A stretch of DNA of 64,000 bases from Catalimonadaceae bacterium JC749 (GCA_021730635.1 JAJNNC010000006.1:310001-374000); one strand, 5' to 3'. Counted from the stretch's first letter, positions 8,127 through 17,910 are shown. Translations and numbers: made by a program. Notes: generated by a model not told the origin, from the letters alone.

Positions 8127-8921
8127 TTAAATAGTTGGTATTGTTCCACCGTCAATGACAAACTCGGTTCCTGTCAAATACTCGGCTCTTGGCGAAACCA
8201 AAAAGCCGATCAATTCAGCAATTTCTTTAGGCATTGCAGGTCTTCCGACAGGAATGCCTCCCAGGGCTTCCATGACGCTTTGTGTTGCTTCTTCCATAGA
8301 CATGTTTGAGCTTTCAGAAATTCGTTCCATCATTCTTGTGGATGATTCTGTCATGATCCAACCTGGTGAGACCGCCAAAACCCGAATACCTTTAGAGGAA
8401 ACTTCTTTGGATAAACCTTTACTGTAATTGATGAGTCCGGCTTTTGCCGCTGCATAAGGTAAGGTGGATTCGTGCAAAGGCAACCTGGCCTGAATAGAAG
8501 CGATATGAATGATTATTCCACTTCTCTGGGTGAGCATTTGAGGCAAAAATTCCCTGTCTAACCGAACAGGAGCCAGCAAATTGGTTTGAATAGTACTTTC
8601 CCATGCTTCATCGGTCAGTACAGAAAAACCTCCTGCTTTTGTTTCTGACCCTCCAAGATTGTTGATAAGTATGTCCAGCTTTCCGAATGTTGATAAAATT
8701 TCTTTCGCAACTTTCTGTGTACCTTCGGGTTTACTCAAATCTGCGGAAATGAAATATTGATTAGCAGTTTCTGTTTCGGATTTGTTTCTTGCCGTAACAA
8801 TAACCGTTGCACCTGCTTGTAATAATCGCTCAGCAATGGCTTTCCCTGTTCCTTTCGTGCCACCGGTTACCAAAGCAATTTTGCCTGATAATTCGTTATC
8901 GAAATTAAATTCCTGTCCCAT
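8127..8921 (-). CDS. Short-chain dehydrogenase/reductase
   Basis: 264 aa, full length for a classical SDR. It has the cofactor loop TGGTKGTGKA (near 19-28), INNLGG in place of the usual NNAG, the catalytic Ser in IHIASIQAR and Tyr-Lys in YAAAK. The C-terminal GTEFVIDGGT closes the fold and is typical of 3-oxoacyl-ACP reductase-like members. Substrate is unknown. It sits 40 bp after the alpha/beta hydrolase gene and 20 bp before the NTF2-like gene in one minus-strand operon. HxlR, divergent on the far side, is the probable regulator. Confidence 0.88.
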   Translation of the reverse strand: MGQEFNFDNELSGKIALVTGGTKGTGKAIAERLLQAGATVIVTARNKSETETANQYFISADLSKPEGTQKVAKEILSTFGKLDILINNLGGSETKAGGFSVLTDEAWESTIQTNLLAPVRLDREFLPQMLTQRSGIIIHIASIQARLPLHESTLPYAAAKAGLINYSKGLSKEVSSKGIRVLAVSPGWIMTESSTRMMERISESSNMSMEEATQSVMEALGGIPVGRPAMPKEIAELIGFLVSPRAEYLTGTEFVIDGGTIPTI

Positions 8922-8961
8922 CTAATGGTTTAAAAAAGTATTACTACGAATAACTTATTTG

Positions 8962-9900
8962 CTAGTCACCTGACTGCTTCATCAAAGAGGATTTACTCAC
9001 GGCAAACAGCTCTAGCTCCTCATTGAACTTTTGCATTTCTTCAATAAACAAGGCATGTCCGCTGTTTTCAAACTTCACCAGGTATGAGTTTTTAATGCCT
9101 TTGTGAAGCTCTTCTGCCAAAGCGAAATCGACCAATTTATCTTTTACTCCGTGAAAGATGGCTACCGGTATGTTGATTTTTGCCAGTTCCGGACGTAAGT
9201 CCAGGGCGGCAAGTGCGGTGATTGATTGGGTAGCCGCAAATGGAGATGCATCCATATTAATGCCCTTCAACCAATCAGACATTCCTTTGGAGATTCCGTC
9301 CTCCGTGGCTGCAAATGCCTTGTCAAAATTATCAATGACCTGTGGTCTGTCTGTTCTGGTCAATTCTATAAAAGAGGCAGCATCTGTTTCGGTCAAACCA
9401 TAGGGAAAGCCTGGACGTTGCAGCCAGGAAGGAGCTGCTGCCGCGAACAAAGCCAGCTTGCTGATATGGGCGGCACTATATTTGGTCGCATAGTGAATGA
9501 CAACCGCACCGCCCATAGAAAAGCCGCCTAATACTGCATTTTCTATATTCAATTTTTCCAATACCACTTTAATATCGTCAGAAAAGACATCAAAGTCGTA
9601 CCTGCCGTAGGGGCTGTCGGACTTGCCAAAACCTCTGAGAGAAATTCCGATTACCCTAAAACCTTTTTGCACCAGATACTGGTACTGGTATTCATACATG
9701 GCATTGTTTAAGGGCCATCCGTGAATCAACACGATGGGTTGCCCCTCACCAAGATCGGTTACGTGAAGCCGCACATTTTTTTCTACTTCTATATATTCTT
9801 CCCTTCCGGCAGATGCTGGGATTCTTTTGCCTTGAGCAAAAAGGAATGAGTTGAATGACAAAGTCATTAAAGATCCGAGAACTAAAATTATTGTTTTCAT
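8962..9900 (-). CDS. Secreted alpha/beta hydrolase
   Basis: 312 aa. A signal peptide (core ILVLGSLMTLSFNSFLFAQ) precedes a complete alpha/beta hydrolase fold. The oxyanion HG motif is in IVLIHGWPLN, the nucleophile elbow is GGFSMGG (Ser in G-x-S-x-G) and the catalytic His is in NSGHALFIEE. The closest general types are non-haem chloroperoxidase-like and epoxide-hydrolase-like esterases. It is the first gene of the three-gene operon, about 590 bp from the divergent HxlR gene. The operon pairs an exported hydrolase with a cytoplasmic SDR. Confidence 0.85.
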   Translation of the reverse strand: MKTIILVLGSLMTLSFNSFLFAQGKRIPASAGREEYIEVEKNVRLHVTDLGEGQPIVLIHGWPLNNAMYEYQYQYLVQKGFRVIGISLRGFGKSDSPYGRYDFDVFSDDIKVVLEKLNIENAVLGGFSMGGAVVIHYATKYSAAHISKLALFAAAAPSWLQRPGFPYGLTETDAASFIELTRTDRPQVIDNFDKAFAATEDGISKGMSDWLKGINMDASPFAATQSITALAALDLRPELAKINIPVAIFHGVKDKLVDFALAEELHKGIKNSYLVKFENSGHALFIEEMQKFNEELELFAVSKSSLMKQSGD

Positions 9901-10451
9901 TTTATTATTTGGTAGTGTTAAAAATTTGATGAGATGAAAATCTTACAAAAAACGAACCTGATCTTCGCTACAGCTTACCCAAGAATAAGGCAAGCTGAAC
10001 CAATAGAAACAAGTAATGATTTACTTGCCACCCATTATGCTTTTATGGTTATAGAATGGAGATTTATGGATTCTGATTGCTCTTTTTTTTAAGGATTTTA
10101 ATACTCAATATTTTTTTGTTGCCGCGGCAATTACTGCCCCTCCCCTTCTCCGAAAATTTGGAGAACCCCAAAAAAGCTTTGGATTTATGTAAAGAAATCG
10201 TATCATGTTTTGAATATGTCTTATCTGGGTAAAATGTAGCTTACTGCTTAAAAACTACTCGGTAGCCTTACTCTCAAGTAACTCTTTTTCATCCCAAACC
10301 ACTATTGAATGAGGCCACCCTAACCCTTGAATTACCTATCTTTGATAGAATGAAGTAATTCCATTGATGAACTATAGTGCAAAACTCGGGAGTATACTTA
10401 ATGGCTACAAGTACGGAAAATCGAATTGCATAGGGATAAATTTTTCCCCTA
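9901..10451. other. Long divergent intergenic region with a palindrome
   Basis: No gene is visible. At 10146-10165 lies TTCTCCGAAAATTTGGAGAA, a near-perfect 20-bp palindrome (one G/T and the central A/A unpaired). It is a candidate operator for HxlR or the hydrolase operon. It is preceded by a C-rich run and followed by CCCC and six A. Confidence 0.4.
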
Positions 10452-10482
10452 TTGGACATTTTGGAACATTGAAATAATTTTG
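10452..10482 (+). promoter_or_regulatory. Promoter of the HxlR gene, possibly leaderless
   Basis: A TTGG box at 10452-10455 and TAATTTTG at 10475-10482 (TAnnTTTG -7 consensus) are separated by about 20 bp, as in Bacteroidota promoters. The -7 element ends only four bases before ATG 10487, so transcription would begin at or next to the start codon. Confidence 0.55.
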
Positions 10483-10486
10483 CGCT

Positions 10487-10855
10487 ATGTATGAAAGAAA
10501 GATACCGTTAAGTTTGAATTGTGGTCTTGACCTGATTGGCGAAGTGCTTTATGGCAAATGGAAAATCCGTTTGTTGTGGTTTATCAATGAGGGACACAAA
10601 CGGCCAAGTGAATTACAACGTAAAATTCCCGATGCTTCACGCAGGGTTTTGAATATGCAGTTGAAAGAATTGGAAGAACACGAATTGGTTTGCAAGAAAA
10701 TTTATCCTGTCGTTCCTCCCAAGGTTGAGTATAGTCTTACCGGGTTTGGGGAGACGTTGATTCCTGTCATTTCAGTTTTAGGTCAATGGGGGGATGATCA
10801 TGAAGAACAGTTACGTTCAGTCATTTTAAAACGGTCAGAAAAGTTGTTTGTCTAA
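10487..10855 (+). CDS. HxlR-family winged-helix regulator
   Basis: 122 aa, the usual size. The signature is clear: GLDLIGEVLYGKWKIRLLWF at the N-terminus, then RPSELQRKIPDASRRVLNMQ (recognition helix), ELEEHELVCKKIYPVVPPKV and the wing VEYSLTGFGETLIPVI. HxlR proteins are small dimeric repressors or activators that respond to electrophiles, aldehydes or redox signals. It is divergent from the hydrolase-SDR-NTF2 operon, which is the likely target. The next gene on the right, an AraC, is convergent. Confidence 0.88.
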   Translation: MYERKIPLSLNCGLDLIGEVLYGKWKIRLLWFINEGHKRPSELQRKIPDASRRVLNMQLKELEEHELVCKKIYPVVPPKVEYSLTGFGETLIPVISVLGQWGDDHEEQLRSVILKRSEKLFV

Positions 10856-10933
10856 TTGAGGTTCTGCTGAGGTTGCCGACAACGTTTTGCGTGTAGTGGC
10901 CAGTGGCTTTTGTCGTCCGTTGTTTGTTGACTT

Positions 10934-11851
10934 TTAGTTAAAGGATTGTCTAAACGCCAAAGGAGAGAGTTTAGTTTTTGTCTTAAACAACTTACTGAAC
11001 GATTGCAAATGTTCAAAACCTAATGCATACGCAATTTCACTTACTGAAAGGTCTGTCGTAGATAGTTTTTCTTTGGCTTTTTCTATTAACTTGTCGTGAA
11101 TGTGTTGCTGTGTGCTCTGTCCTGTCAATGTTTTGAGTAAACTTCGCAAATAAGTTGGTGAAACATGTAAGTTGTCTGAAATGTATTGTACTGTCGGCAA
11201 TCCTTTTGTAACTAAATCATCACTGTTGAAGTAGTCTGAAAGTAGTTTGTTCAATCGGTCAAGAATTTGATGATTGGTTATTTTTCGGGTAATGAATTGT
11301 CGTTGATAAAAACGGTCTGCATAGTTCAACAACGTTTCCAAATGCGAAATAATAATGTCTTGACTGAATTTGTCAATGTTTGAATGATATTCGTTTTTGA
11401 TATTTTCTACAATTCCGTTGAGAATGGCTTCCTCTTTGTCGGAAAGAAATAATGCTTCATTTACTGAATAGTCAAAGTATTCATATTTCTTGATTTTGTT
11501 TGCCAATGAGGTTCCCCACAAAAGGTCAGGGTGAAAGAGTAATCCCCAACCCGAAATATCATCTTCAGGGCTTGATTCGCCTCTTAAAATTTGACCGGGT
11601 CCCACAAACATCATCATTCCTTCGTCAAAATCATAAGTCTGCTGTCCGTATTGTAATTTATTGCCACATCCTTTTTTTAATGAAATAAAATAAAAGTCAA
11701 ACACCGCATTCACATCAGTATTCTCTAAATCTATAGTTTGCAGAACTGCAAAATCCATGATGTTGATAAGTGGGTGTTCTGGCTTGGGCAAATTAAATAT
11801 GCGATGTGCTTCGGTAATGGTTTTTATTCGTATCGGTTTTGTGTTTGCCAT
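10934..11851 (-). CDS. AraC-family transcriptional regulator
   Basis: 305 aa. The N-terminal half is a cupin-like effector domain with YDFDEGMMMFVGPGQILRG. The C-terminal half carries the AraC DNA-binding domain: VQYISDNLHVSPTYLRSLLK and VSEIAYALGFEHLQSFSKLF, ending LSPLAFRQSF. This type is common beside aldo/keto reductase and SDR genes in Bacteroidota. It is the last gene of an SDR, aldo/keto reductase, DoxX-like, AraC series on the minus strand, 14 bp after the DoxX-like gene, so it probably autoregulates the operon. Confidence 0.88.
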   Translation of the reverse strand: MANTKPIRIKTITEAHRIFNLPKPEHPLINIMDFAVLQTIDLENTDVNAVFDFYFISLKKGCGNKLQYGQQTYDFDEGMMMFVGPGQILRGESSPEDDISGWGLLFHPDLLWGTSLANKIKKYEYFDYSVNEALFLSDKEEAILNGIVENIKNEYHSNIDKFSQDIIISHLETLLNYADRFYQRQFITRKITNHQILDRLNKLLSDYFNSDDLVTKGLPTVQYISDNLHVSPTYLRSLLKTLTGQSTQQHIHDKLIEKAKEKLSTTDLSVSEIAYALGFEHLQSFSKLFKTKTKLSPLAFRQSFN

Positions 11852-11865
11852 CGTGCAAAGTTAGC

Positions 11866-12219
11866 TTAATTTTTAAACGGATATTTCAACCAAATCAGAA
11901 TCAAGGGCAATGCTAAAAATGGAATTTCTATGAAAGCCATTTTGTAGTTTCCTGCTCTTAAGGCCAAAGCCATAATCGAAACGATTGAAATTGCGTTCAG
12001 CAGATTGGCTGCAAAAAAAGTTTTGGGAATGACTAATAAAATGCCAATTACAATGGTTAAAACGCCAAAGAACGGAATGAGCGGTTCACTAATTCCCAAC
12101 GCGTTCATCATCTTTAATGATTCGGGATTTTTTTTGTAGTTAAAGGTGTCCCAACCGTGTTTGAAACTAAGTGCTACTGAAATGATCAACAGCACTAATG
12201 TAATGATGTTCTTTGCCAT
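11866..12219 (-). CDS. DoxX-like small membrane protein
   Basis: 117 aa with four predicted membrane helices: IITLVLLIISVALSF, PFFGVLTIVIGILLVI, ANLLNAISIVSIMALAL and FIEIPFLALPLILIW. The KHGWDTFNY segment after helix 1 is usual for DoxX/DUF417-like proteins. It acts in the cytoplasmic membrane; the biochemical role in this family is poorly defined, often linked to redox or detoxification clusters. The start is 4 bp after the aldo/keto reductase stop, so translation is probably coupled. Confidence 0.72.
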   Translation of the reverse strand: MAKNIITLVLLIISVALSFKHGWDTFNYKKNPESLKMMNALGISEPLIPFFGVLTIVIGILLVIPKTFFAANLLNAISIVSIMALALRAGNYKMAFIEIPFLALPLILIWLKYPFKN

Positions 12220-12223
12220 TTTT

Positions 12224-13977
<1,754 letters not shown>

Positions 13978-14099
13978 ACTTCTGTCATTTTTGATAATGC
14001 AAAGGTGCAACGGCTTCATCAAACAGATTTAGCCAAAACGACTTTTGTGTTAGTCAAAAGTGATTTGTCATCAAAAACAGTCAAATTGTTTGGGGTGGC

Positions 14100-14232
14100 A
14101 GGCTTTGGTTATTTTGGTTGGTCGGGTGTCTGCTTGTCGGTTGGGTGTCGTTCTGCCATGGCCACTAACGTCAGGCAAGCCGCTGGCAAGGCCCTATGCC
14201 GTAGCTTTACGGCTATACCTTTGTTGTAGCCC
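14100..14232. other. GC-rich imperfect-repeat segment between two operons
   Basis: This stretch is rich in short inverted words, such as TGCCGTAGC/GCTTTACGGC around 14199-14214, and contains GCCACTAACGTCAGGC. It looks like the recombination-site or cassette-boundary sequences found between accessory genes in Bacteroidota, but no known site can be named. Confidence 0.3.
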
Positions 14233-14234
14233 GT

Positions 14235-14849
14235 TTAAACTTGATTCCTACTATTCAAATTTAGCATTTCAATGCATTGATCCGCTAATTCATCTATATT
14301 AGAAAAATCCTCAACATTCAAATAAGGCAATGTATAATCATGAATTTGCTTCATCATTATTTCATTGTAGCGAAGAGTTCTTGCAAGGAATTTATCTATA
14401 AGTTTTTGCTCTTCTAACGTTTTTTCTTGATAGTTACTGGAACTATAAATTCTACCTTTCAAAAAACCATCACTAGCAGTTAACCAAATACCATTTAAAT
14501 GATGCTCTTTAACGCTAATGGGCCATAATGCCGAACCTTCTAATACTACTCTTTTTCCTTGCACATCATTTGATTTTAGAATAGTATCAATCAGGGGCCA
14601 GAGTTTCTCATAGTGGTTCAGTACATCAGAAATTAGTTCATCAACTGTAAGCAAAGAATAGTGTTCTCTAACATGAGGTGGTATAAGTTCTGGTTTTTCT
14701 TTCCAAGGTCTCCCGGGATGACGAGCCAGACTATCTGTAGACAAATATTCTAATCCTAATATAGAAGCTACTTTTTTAGCAAGCGTTGATTTACCTGTAT
14801 GTGAAGTACCACCAATCAATATGCTTTGTAGTATACGTTTCACTTTCAT
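14235..14849 (-). CDS. P-loop kinase / AAA-type ATPase, small
   Basis: 204 aa from ATG 14849; the codon before it is GTG. The Walker A is GGTSHTGKST near residues 13-22. STDSLARHPGRPW may be the substrate-binding or lid segment and RVVLEGSALWP the second strand. The pattern resembles 2-phosphoglycerate-kinase-like and zeta-toxin/nucleoside-kinase-like proteins that phosphorylate a small molecule; the substrate cannot be read from the sequence. It stands alone, flanked by repeat-rich spacers, as a cassette-like single gene. Confidence 0.65.
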   Translation of the reverse strand: MKVKRILQSILIGGTSHTGKSTLAKKVASILGLEYLSTDSLARHPGRPWKEKPELIPPHVREHYSLLTVDELISDVLNHYEKLWPLIDTILKSNDVQGKRVVLEGSALWPISVKEHHLNGIWLTASDGFLKGRIYSSSNYQEKTLEEQKLIDKFLARTLRYNEIMMKQIHDYTLPYLNVEDFSNIDELADQCIEMLNLNSRNQV

Positions 14850-15033
14850 CACTTATGAGGGCCTTATTTTCCCATTGGCTACTGCGGTCTCGTCTGTGAG
14901 CTGTAGGGGGTTTAACCCACCAAACTATCAGATAGCACCGCCCTTTGATTTATAGTCGTACGTTTCAGATTAGCACGGAGCCCGCAATTGCTTATACCCA
15001 ATGTTGGGGAGCGTTTAAGTATGGTCCTATCCT

Positions 15034-15648
15034 TTAATTTGACTTAGTGCCCGCTATAATGGGCTGGCTTGCGATCGAGTCGTACGCATAGTCAATTAAG
15101 GTTACAGTTTCTGTCGCCTTATCAAACTTAATTCGTAGCCATCCAAAATGAACAGACTGGTTTATTTTGTTCTGTATTCCAACAATTTGTTCCGAATCAG
15201 CCCAATTACCCTCATAAGAAACATCCCCATTTGTAAAAGTATTTTTTATGACCAAAGCACCGAATTCAGGTGTCCATTGCTGATTTTGCCCAACATTAAA
15301 ATCTATTGTTGAGCCTGGAATTTCAACCACTAATAAACCCATACTTAAAAAATTCTCATCGATTGGCGGTCCTGATTTGATTAAATTAGCACCAATTGGA
15401 TTCATACCGGCATACAGTCGATCACCCTGACTATTTGCAGTCAATTCTACAAATATGGTAAAATCCACCTCTCCATCTTCTGACAAGTCAATTACAATTG
15501 GGGAGGGGTCTCCTAATTTTACTGTCCGTCCATCCAATTTGTATATAATCGAATGGGTTGGTTCAATCATTTTATCGTCCTTTTTACATCCCGAAAAGGA
15601 CAAGCTCCCTAGTAGGATTATACAAAGCAAGTAACTTTTAGATTGCAT
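15034..15648 (-). CDS. Lipoprotein of unknown function
   Basis: 204 aa from ATG 15648. The lipobox LSFSGC is followed by KKDDK, so the mature protein is a lipid-anchored envelope protein. The C-terminal FGWLRIKFDKATETVTLIDY followed by AYDSIASQPIIAG resembles the closing strands of Bacteroidota and PEP-CTERM-type exported proteins (GWV-x-V...I-x-D-x-A-Y). No enzyme motif is visible. Downstream of its 3' end (about 14,960-15,010) is a palindrome-rich segment with CCCAATGTTGGG. Confidence 0.55.
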   Translation of the reverse strand: MQSKSYLLCIILLGSLSFSGCKKDDKMIEPTHSIIYKLDGRTVKLGDPSPIVIDLSEDGEVDFTIFVELTANSQGDRLYAGMNPIGANLIKSGPPIDENFLSMGLLVVEIPGSTIDFNVGQNQQWTPEFGALVIKNTFTNGDVSYEGNWADSEQIVGIQNKINQSVHFGWLRIKFDKATETVTLIDYAYDSIASQPIIAGTKSN

Positions 15649-15818
15649 CAATTATAAGTAGGTATTTCTGTTAATGTTTAGGCTTCACAATGGCCAAAGC
15701 TAGCTGCTGGGCCGGGTTGTTGGCATTTGTCTTTCAAGTTATCTATTTCACTGCTTGGGGCAACTACCTGCGAGTTTCACTTTTCCAGGGTCAGTGCTGC
15801 ATGCTGTTGCTGCCAGTG

Positions 15819-16100
15819 TTAATGATCAATCTTTTCCGTCAATTCAAGGCTAAATTTAGGTTTCAGTTGAATCTTGATAAGGAAATTCTTTCCGGTTAAC
15901 ATGATCCTTTTCTCCATTTTGCTGTCGTTGAGGATATCAAAAGATGTCATATTATACAGTCTCAAATGAGCAATCTCAGCATTTCCCTTTGCTACTTTTA
16001 AAGCTACCTCATGATAGGATGGCGCCATTGATATATTTTTCTTTGAGATCCATTCGTCAAAGATAGGGATTTTCATTTTTTTAAGGGCCTTTATTTCCAT
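15819..16100 (-). CDS. Small unidentified protein, possibly a gene fragment
   Basis: 93 aa from ATG 16100 (MEIKALKKMKIPIFDEW), ending KPKFSLELTEKIDH. The frame extends further upstream only through the copied surface-protein tail read backwards, so the start is near 16100 or at ATG 16076. The composition (EKRIMLTGKNFLIKIQLKPK) suggests beta strands. I do not recognise a family; it could be the 3' remnant of a larger exported protein gene. Confidence 0.35.
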   Translation of the reverse strand: MEIKALKKMKIPIFDEWISKKNISMAPSYHEVALKVAKGNAEIAHLRLYNMTSFDILNDSKMEKRIMLTGKNFLIKIQLKPKFSLELTEKIDH

Positions 16101-16119
16101 TAGAAACTGTTGAGGTAGG

Positions 16120-16263
16120 AGCGAAAGCAGCCAGCATGAAAACGGGGTAGACTGGGTGTATACCATCCAAAAGAATGTAGGCACGCTCAGTGGCAGCACC
16201 CTCCTGATACAGGCCAGCGACCTGCCAGGCAACCAGGTGGAGAAAGAAGTGGTACTCCGCTAA
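16120..16263 (+). pseudogene. 3' end of a surface/Ig-like-repeat protein gene, copy 2
   Basis: Open frame encoding SESSQHENGVDWVYTIQ to LLIQASDLPGNQVEKEVVLR, stop TAA at 16261-16263, with no start codon. It is the same protein end as at 7382-7525, but the sequence upstream of the VDW/YDW segment is unrelated, so the break point lies there. The nucleotidyltransferase gene is convergent with it across a strong terminator. Confidence 0.65.
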
Positions 16264-16312
16264 CAGGCAGGCTGCTTCACCCAAAGAATCCGGCTTCTCA
16301 CAGACCGGATTT
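16150..16312 (+). repeat. ~160-bp repeat: surface-protein tail plus terminator, copy 2
   Basis: Matches 7412-7572. The right end of this copy, from about 16305, also matches 17184 onward, so three places in the window share pieces of this junction. Confidence 0.88.
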
Positions 16313-16317
16313 TTTTA
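16287..16317 (+). terminator. Rho-independent terminator
   Basis: A perfect stem AATCCGG (16287-16293) / CCGGATT (16305-16311) with an 11-nt loop runs directly into a T-run ending at 16317. It sits 24 bp after the stop of the surface-protein tail. Half of this terminator is repeated at 17184-17196. Confidence 0.85.
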
Positions 16318-16347
16318 TGGGCAGCGGACAGAACCCACAATAAGTTA

Positions 16348-16662
16348 TCAGGCCACATGACTGATTTCCTGCCCATAGGTAACAATCTCATGGACAATAG
16401 GATTAGAGGCATGAAAATCTCTTATCCTGAAAGGATGAGGTTCAATCCTGCTATCCACTTTACGTCTCAGCCTCATCAGTTCTAACTGCATCTCCATACT
16501 ATCTGTATAATCTTCAAAGACAACGGCAATATCAATATCACTATCCGCATGGTAATTCCCTTTGGCATAGGAGCCAAAAAGAAAAATCTGTTTTGGATGC
16601 AAGGTAGCGGTGATCAAACCGGCGTATATTTTTGCTTTATTCAAAGCATCTGAAGAATCCAT
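16348..16662 (-). CDS. Nucleotidyltransferase (MNT-type, HEPN partner)
   Basis: 104 aa from ATG 16662 (MDSSDALNKAK); upstream codons to 16716 are less family-like. The pol-beta-type motif is complete: FLFGSYAKGNYHADSDIDIA (G-S...D-x-D), with the third Asp expected further on, in VDSRIEP. In MNT/HEPN pairs the nucleotidyltransferase is usually the antitoxin, in some systems AMPylating the HEPN toxin. The gene starts inside the end of the HEPN gene (22-bp overlap), so the two are translationally coupled. Its last codons and 3' flank are repeated at 17184-17261. Confidence 0.85.
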   Translation of the reverse strand: MDSSDALNKAKIYAGLITATLHPKQIFLFGSYAKGNYHADSDIDIAVVFEDYTDSMEMQLELMRLRRKVDSRIEPHPFRIRDFHASNPIVHEIVTYGQEISHVA

Positions 16663-17048
16663 GTTCTGATCTGTTTTATTTTTCCAATCCAGTCTTCTGT
16701 AAATTCCAATGTACACTTTCTGTAAAACTCTCTTTTGTAATCATCATATCGGGCGTTGATATTAAAAGAAGTAATCACATCCAGCCAATCTGCTTGTTCA
16801 TCAGTCATTTCAACTTCACATTGTTCTGCTAATCTGAATAGATTATGAGTAAAAGGAGCATGTTTACCAAATTTAGCAACATAGAGTGCTTTTAAAAGTT
16901 TCTCCACTGATATGTGACCCAAAAACAAAGCCCAATGATAAGTCTTTGCGTCAAACAAATTCATCATGGCTTTAAAGTCCTCATCAGAAGTATTGATCCA
17001 ATGATTTTTGACTTTCTCCACATCCATATCTGAATCGGGTTGCTTCAT
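16641..17048 (-). CDS. HEPN-domain protein, partner of MNT nucleotidyltransferase
   Basis: 135 aa. The helix-rich HEPN core is visible: HWALFLGHISVEKLLKALYV, HAPFTHNLFRLAEQCEVEMT and SFNINARYDDYKREFY. This is the HEPN type widespread beside small nucleotidyltransferases. The classic RNase motif R-x4-6-H is not seen; the corresponding segment is RYDDYKR with no His. Toxic RNase activity is therefore doubtful, and the pair may instead act as a nucleotide-transfer module. Gene order is HEPN first, then the overlapping nucleotidyltransferase. Confidence 0.82.
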   Translation of the reverse strand: MKQPDSDMDVEKVKNHWINTSDEDFKAMMNLFDAKTYHWALFLGHISVEKLLKALYVAKFGKHAPFTHNLFRLAEQCEVEMTDEQADWLDVITSFNINARYDDYKREFYRKCTLEFTEDWIGKIKQIRTWILQML

Positions 17049-17183
17049 TTACTCTTTTTGCTCAAATCTAATGAATTTTTAAAATTTATTTGGGTAAAGC
17101 TAGATGGTAGTCATAGGCATTACAGACAATCCAAAAGACAGTAATAACTTATAGCTGTGAAAAAAAATATGGTCTGTGAAGAG

Positions 17184-17261
17184 CCGGATTTTTTTTATGG
17201 GCAGCGGACAGAACCCACAATAAGTTATCAGGCCACATAACTGATTTCCTGCCCATAGGTA
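17184..17261 (-). repeat. Second copy of the nucleotidyltransferase 3' end and half terminator
   Basis: Matches 16305-16381 with one indel and one substitution near the stop. In the nucleotidyltransferase frame it still encodes TYGQEISYVA and a stop, against TYGQEISHVA in the intact gene. It abuts the stop codon region of higA (17263), so higA has been spliced onto the 3' flank of another toxin-antitoxin locus. Confidence 0.9.
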
Positions 17262-17262
17262 T

Positions 17263-17631
17263 TTATGTAAAAAATACCTCAAGCGGAATTTTCAAATGTT
17301 GATGTAAAGCACTAATCTCTTTCAACGTTGGTTTACGTTTCCGGTTGATTATCTCTGACACCCTACTTTTTGGACCCAGGATGGGTACTAAATCTTGCTG
17401 AACCATACCACGTTCTTCCATCGCCACGTGGATAGCCTCTACAGGATCGAGCGGTAAGGCGGGATAATGCTGGTTCTCATAAGCCTCTACCAACGTGCTC
17501 AATACATCCAACTCATCATCTTCCGAGCTACCAGGTGCCGGGTTCAGATCAAGCAATGCATCAATACGACGAACGGCCTCATCATAATCATCCTCAGTAC
17601 GAATGGGCCTTACGGTTACCACATGACGCAT
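17263..17631 (-). CDS. higA: HigA-type antitoxin with HTH domain, without adjacent toxin
   Basis: 122 aa from ATG 17631 (MRHVVTVRPIRTEDDYDEAV); a TTG 24 bp upstream is less likely. The N-terminal dimer/toxin-binding region YDEAVRRIDALLDLNPAPG to VEAYENQHYP is followed by a Cro/C1-type HTH: RGMVQQDLVPILGPKSRVSE and INRKRKPTLKEISALHQHL. This is the form of HigA found downstream of HigB in Bacteroidota; it binds the toxin and represses its own promoter. No higB lies upstream here; an Rpn fragment does. A truncated relative is fused to HigB remains near 5.8 kb. Confidence 0.87.
   Translation of the reverse strand: MRHVVTVRPIRTEDDYDEAVRRIDALLDLNPAPGSSEDDELDVLSTLVEAYENQHYPALPLDPVEAIHVAMEERGMVQQDLVPILGPKSRVSEIINRKRKPTLKEISALHQHLKIPLEVFFT
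17461..17586 (-). repeat. 126-bp higA repeat, copy 2 (intact gene)
   Basis: This is the source-like copy of the sequence fused into the HigB-HigA chimera, with four mismatches over 126 bp against 5750-5875. Confidence 0.93.
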
Positions 17632-17712
17632 ATTGCTAAAACGTTGATTCACCAATTTATTTCAATTCAGGAAGCCATAGCACTTGCCTGGTGATATGTC
17701 CTGTGATTCTTT

Positions 17713-17910
17713 TCAAAGTTTTTCTATCTGTTCTTTTGTCAAGCTTGTCGTTTCAGCAATTATTTCAATGGCAACACCTCTTTGTTTCAATTCTCTTGCA
17801 ATCTCAACATCTCTTTCTTTCAGAGCGGATGAAACAGCTTCTGAAATGGCATAATCCATTGTGTTTTTATTATCCCGGTAGACTTTCAGGCTTTCTTCAT
17901 ATGCTTTCAT
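17713..17910 (-). pseudogene. C-terminal fragment of an Rpn-family nuclease/transposase-like protein
   Basis: 65 aa: MKAYEESLKVYRDNKNTMDY at the start and VAIEIIAETTSLTKEQIEKL at the end. This is the helical tail with the characteristic final T-G/S-L-[ST]-x-E-E/Q-I-E-x-L found after the PD-(D/E)xK nuclease domain of Rpn/PDDEXK transposase-like proteins. The catalytic N-terminal ~200 residues are missing; upstream sequence in the frame is unrelated. It is a remnant of a mobile nuclease gene. Confidence 0.75.

Noticed and set aside
16081-16284. 67-aa minus-strand frame over the surface-protein tail
   Set aside because: Antisense to the duplicated tail; its sequence is the backward reading of a coding repeat.
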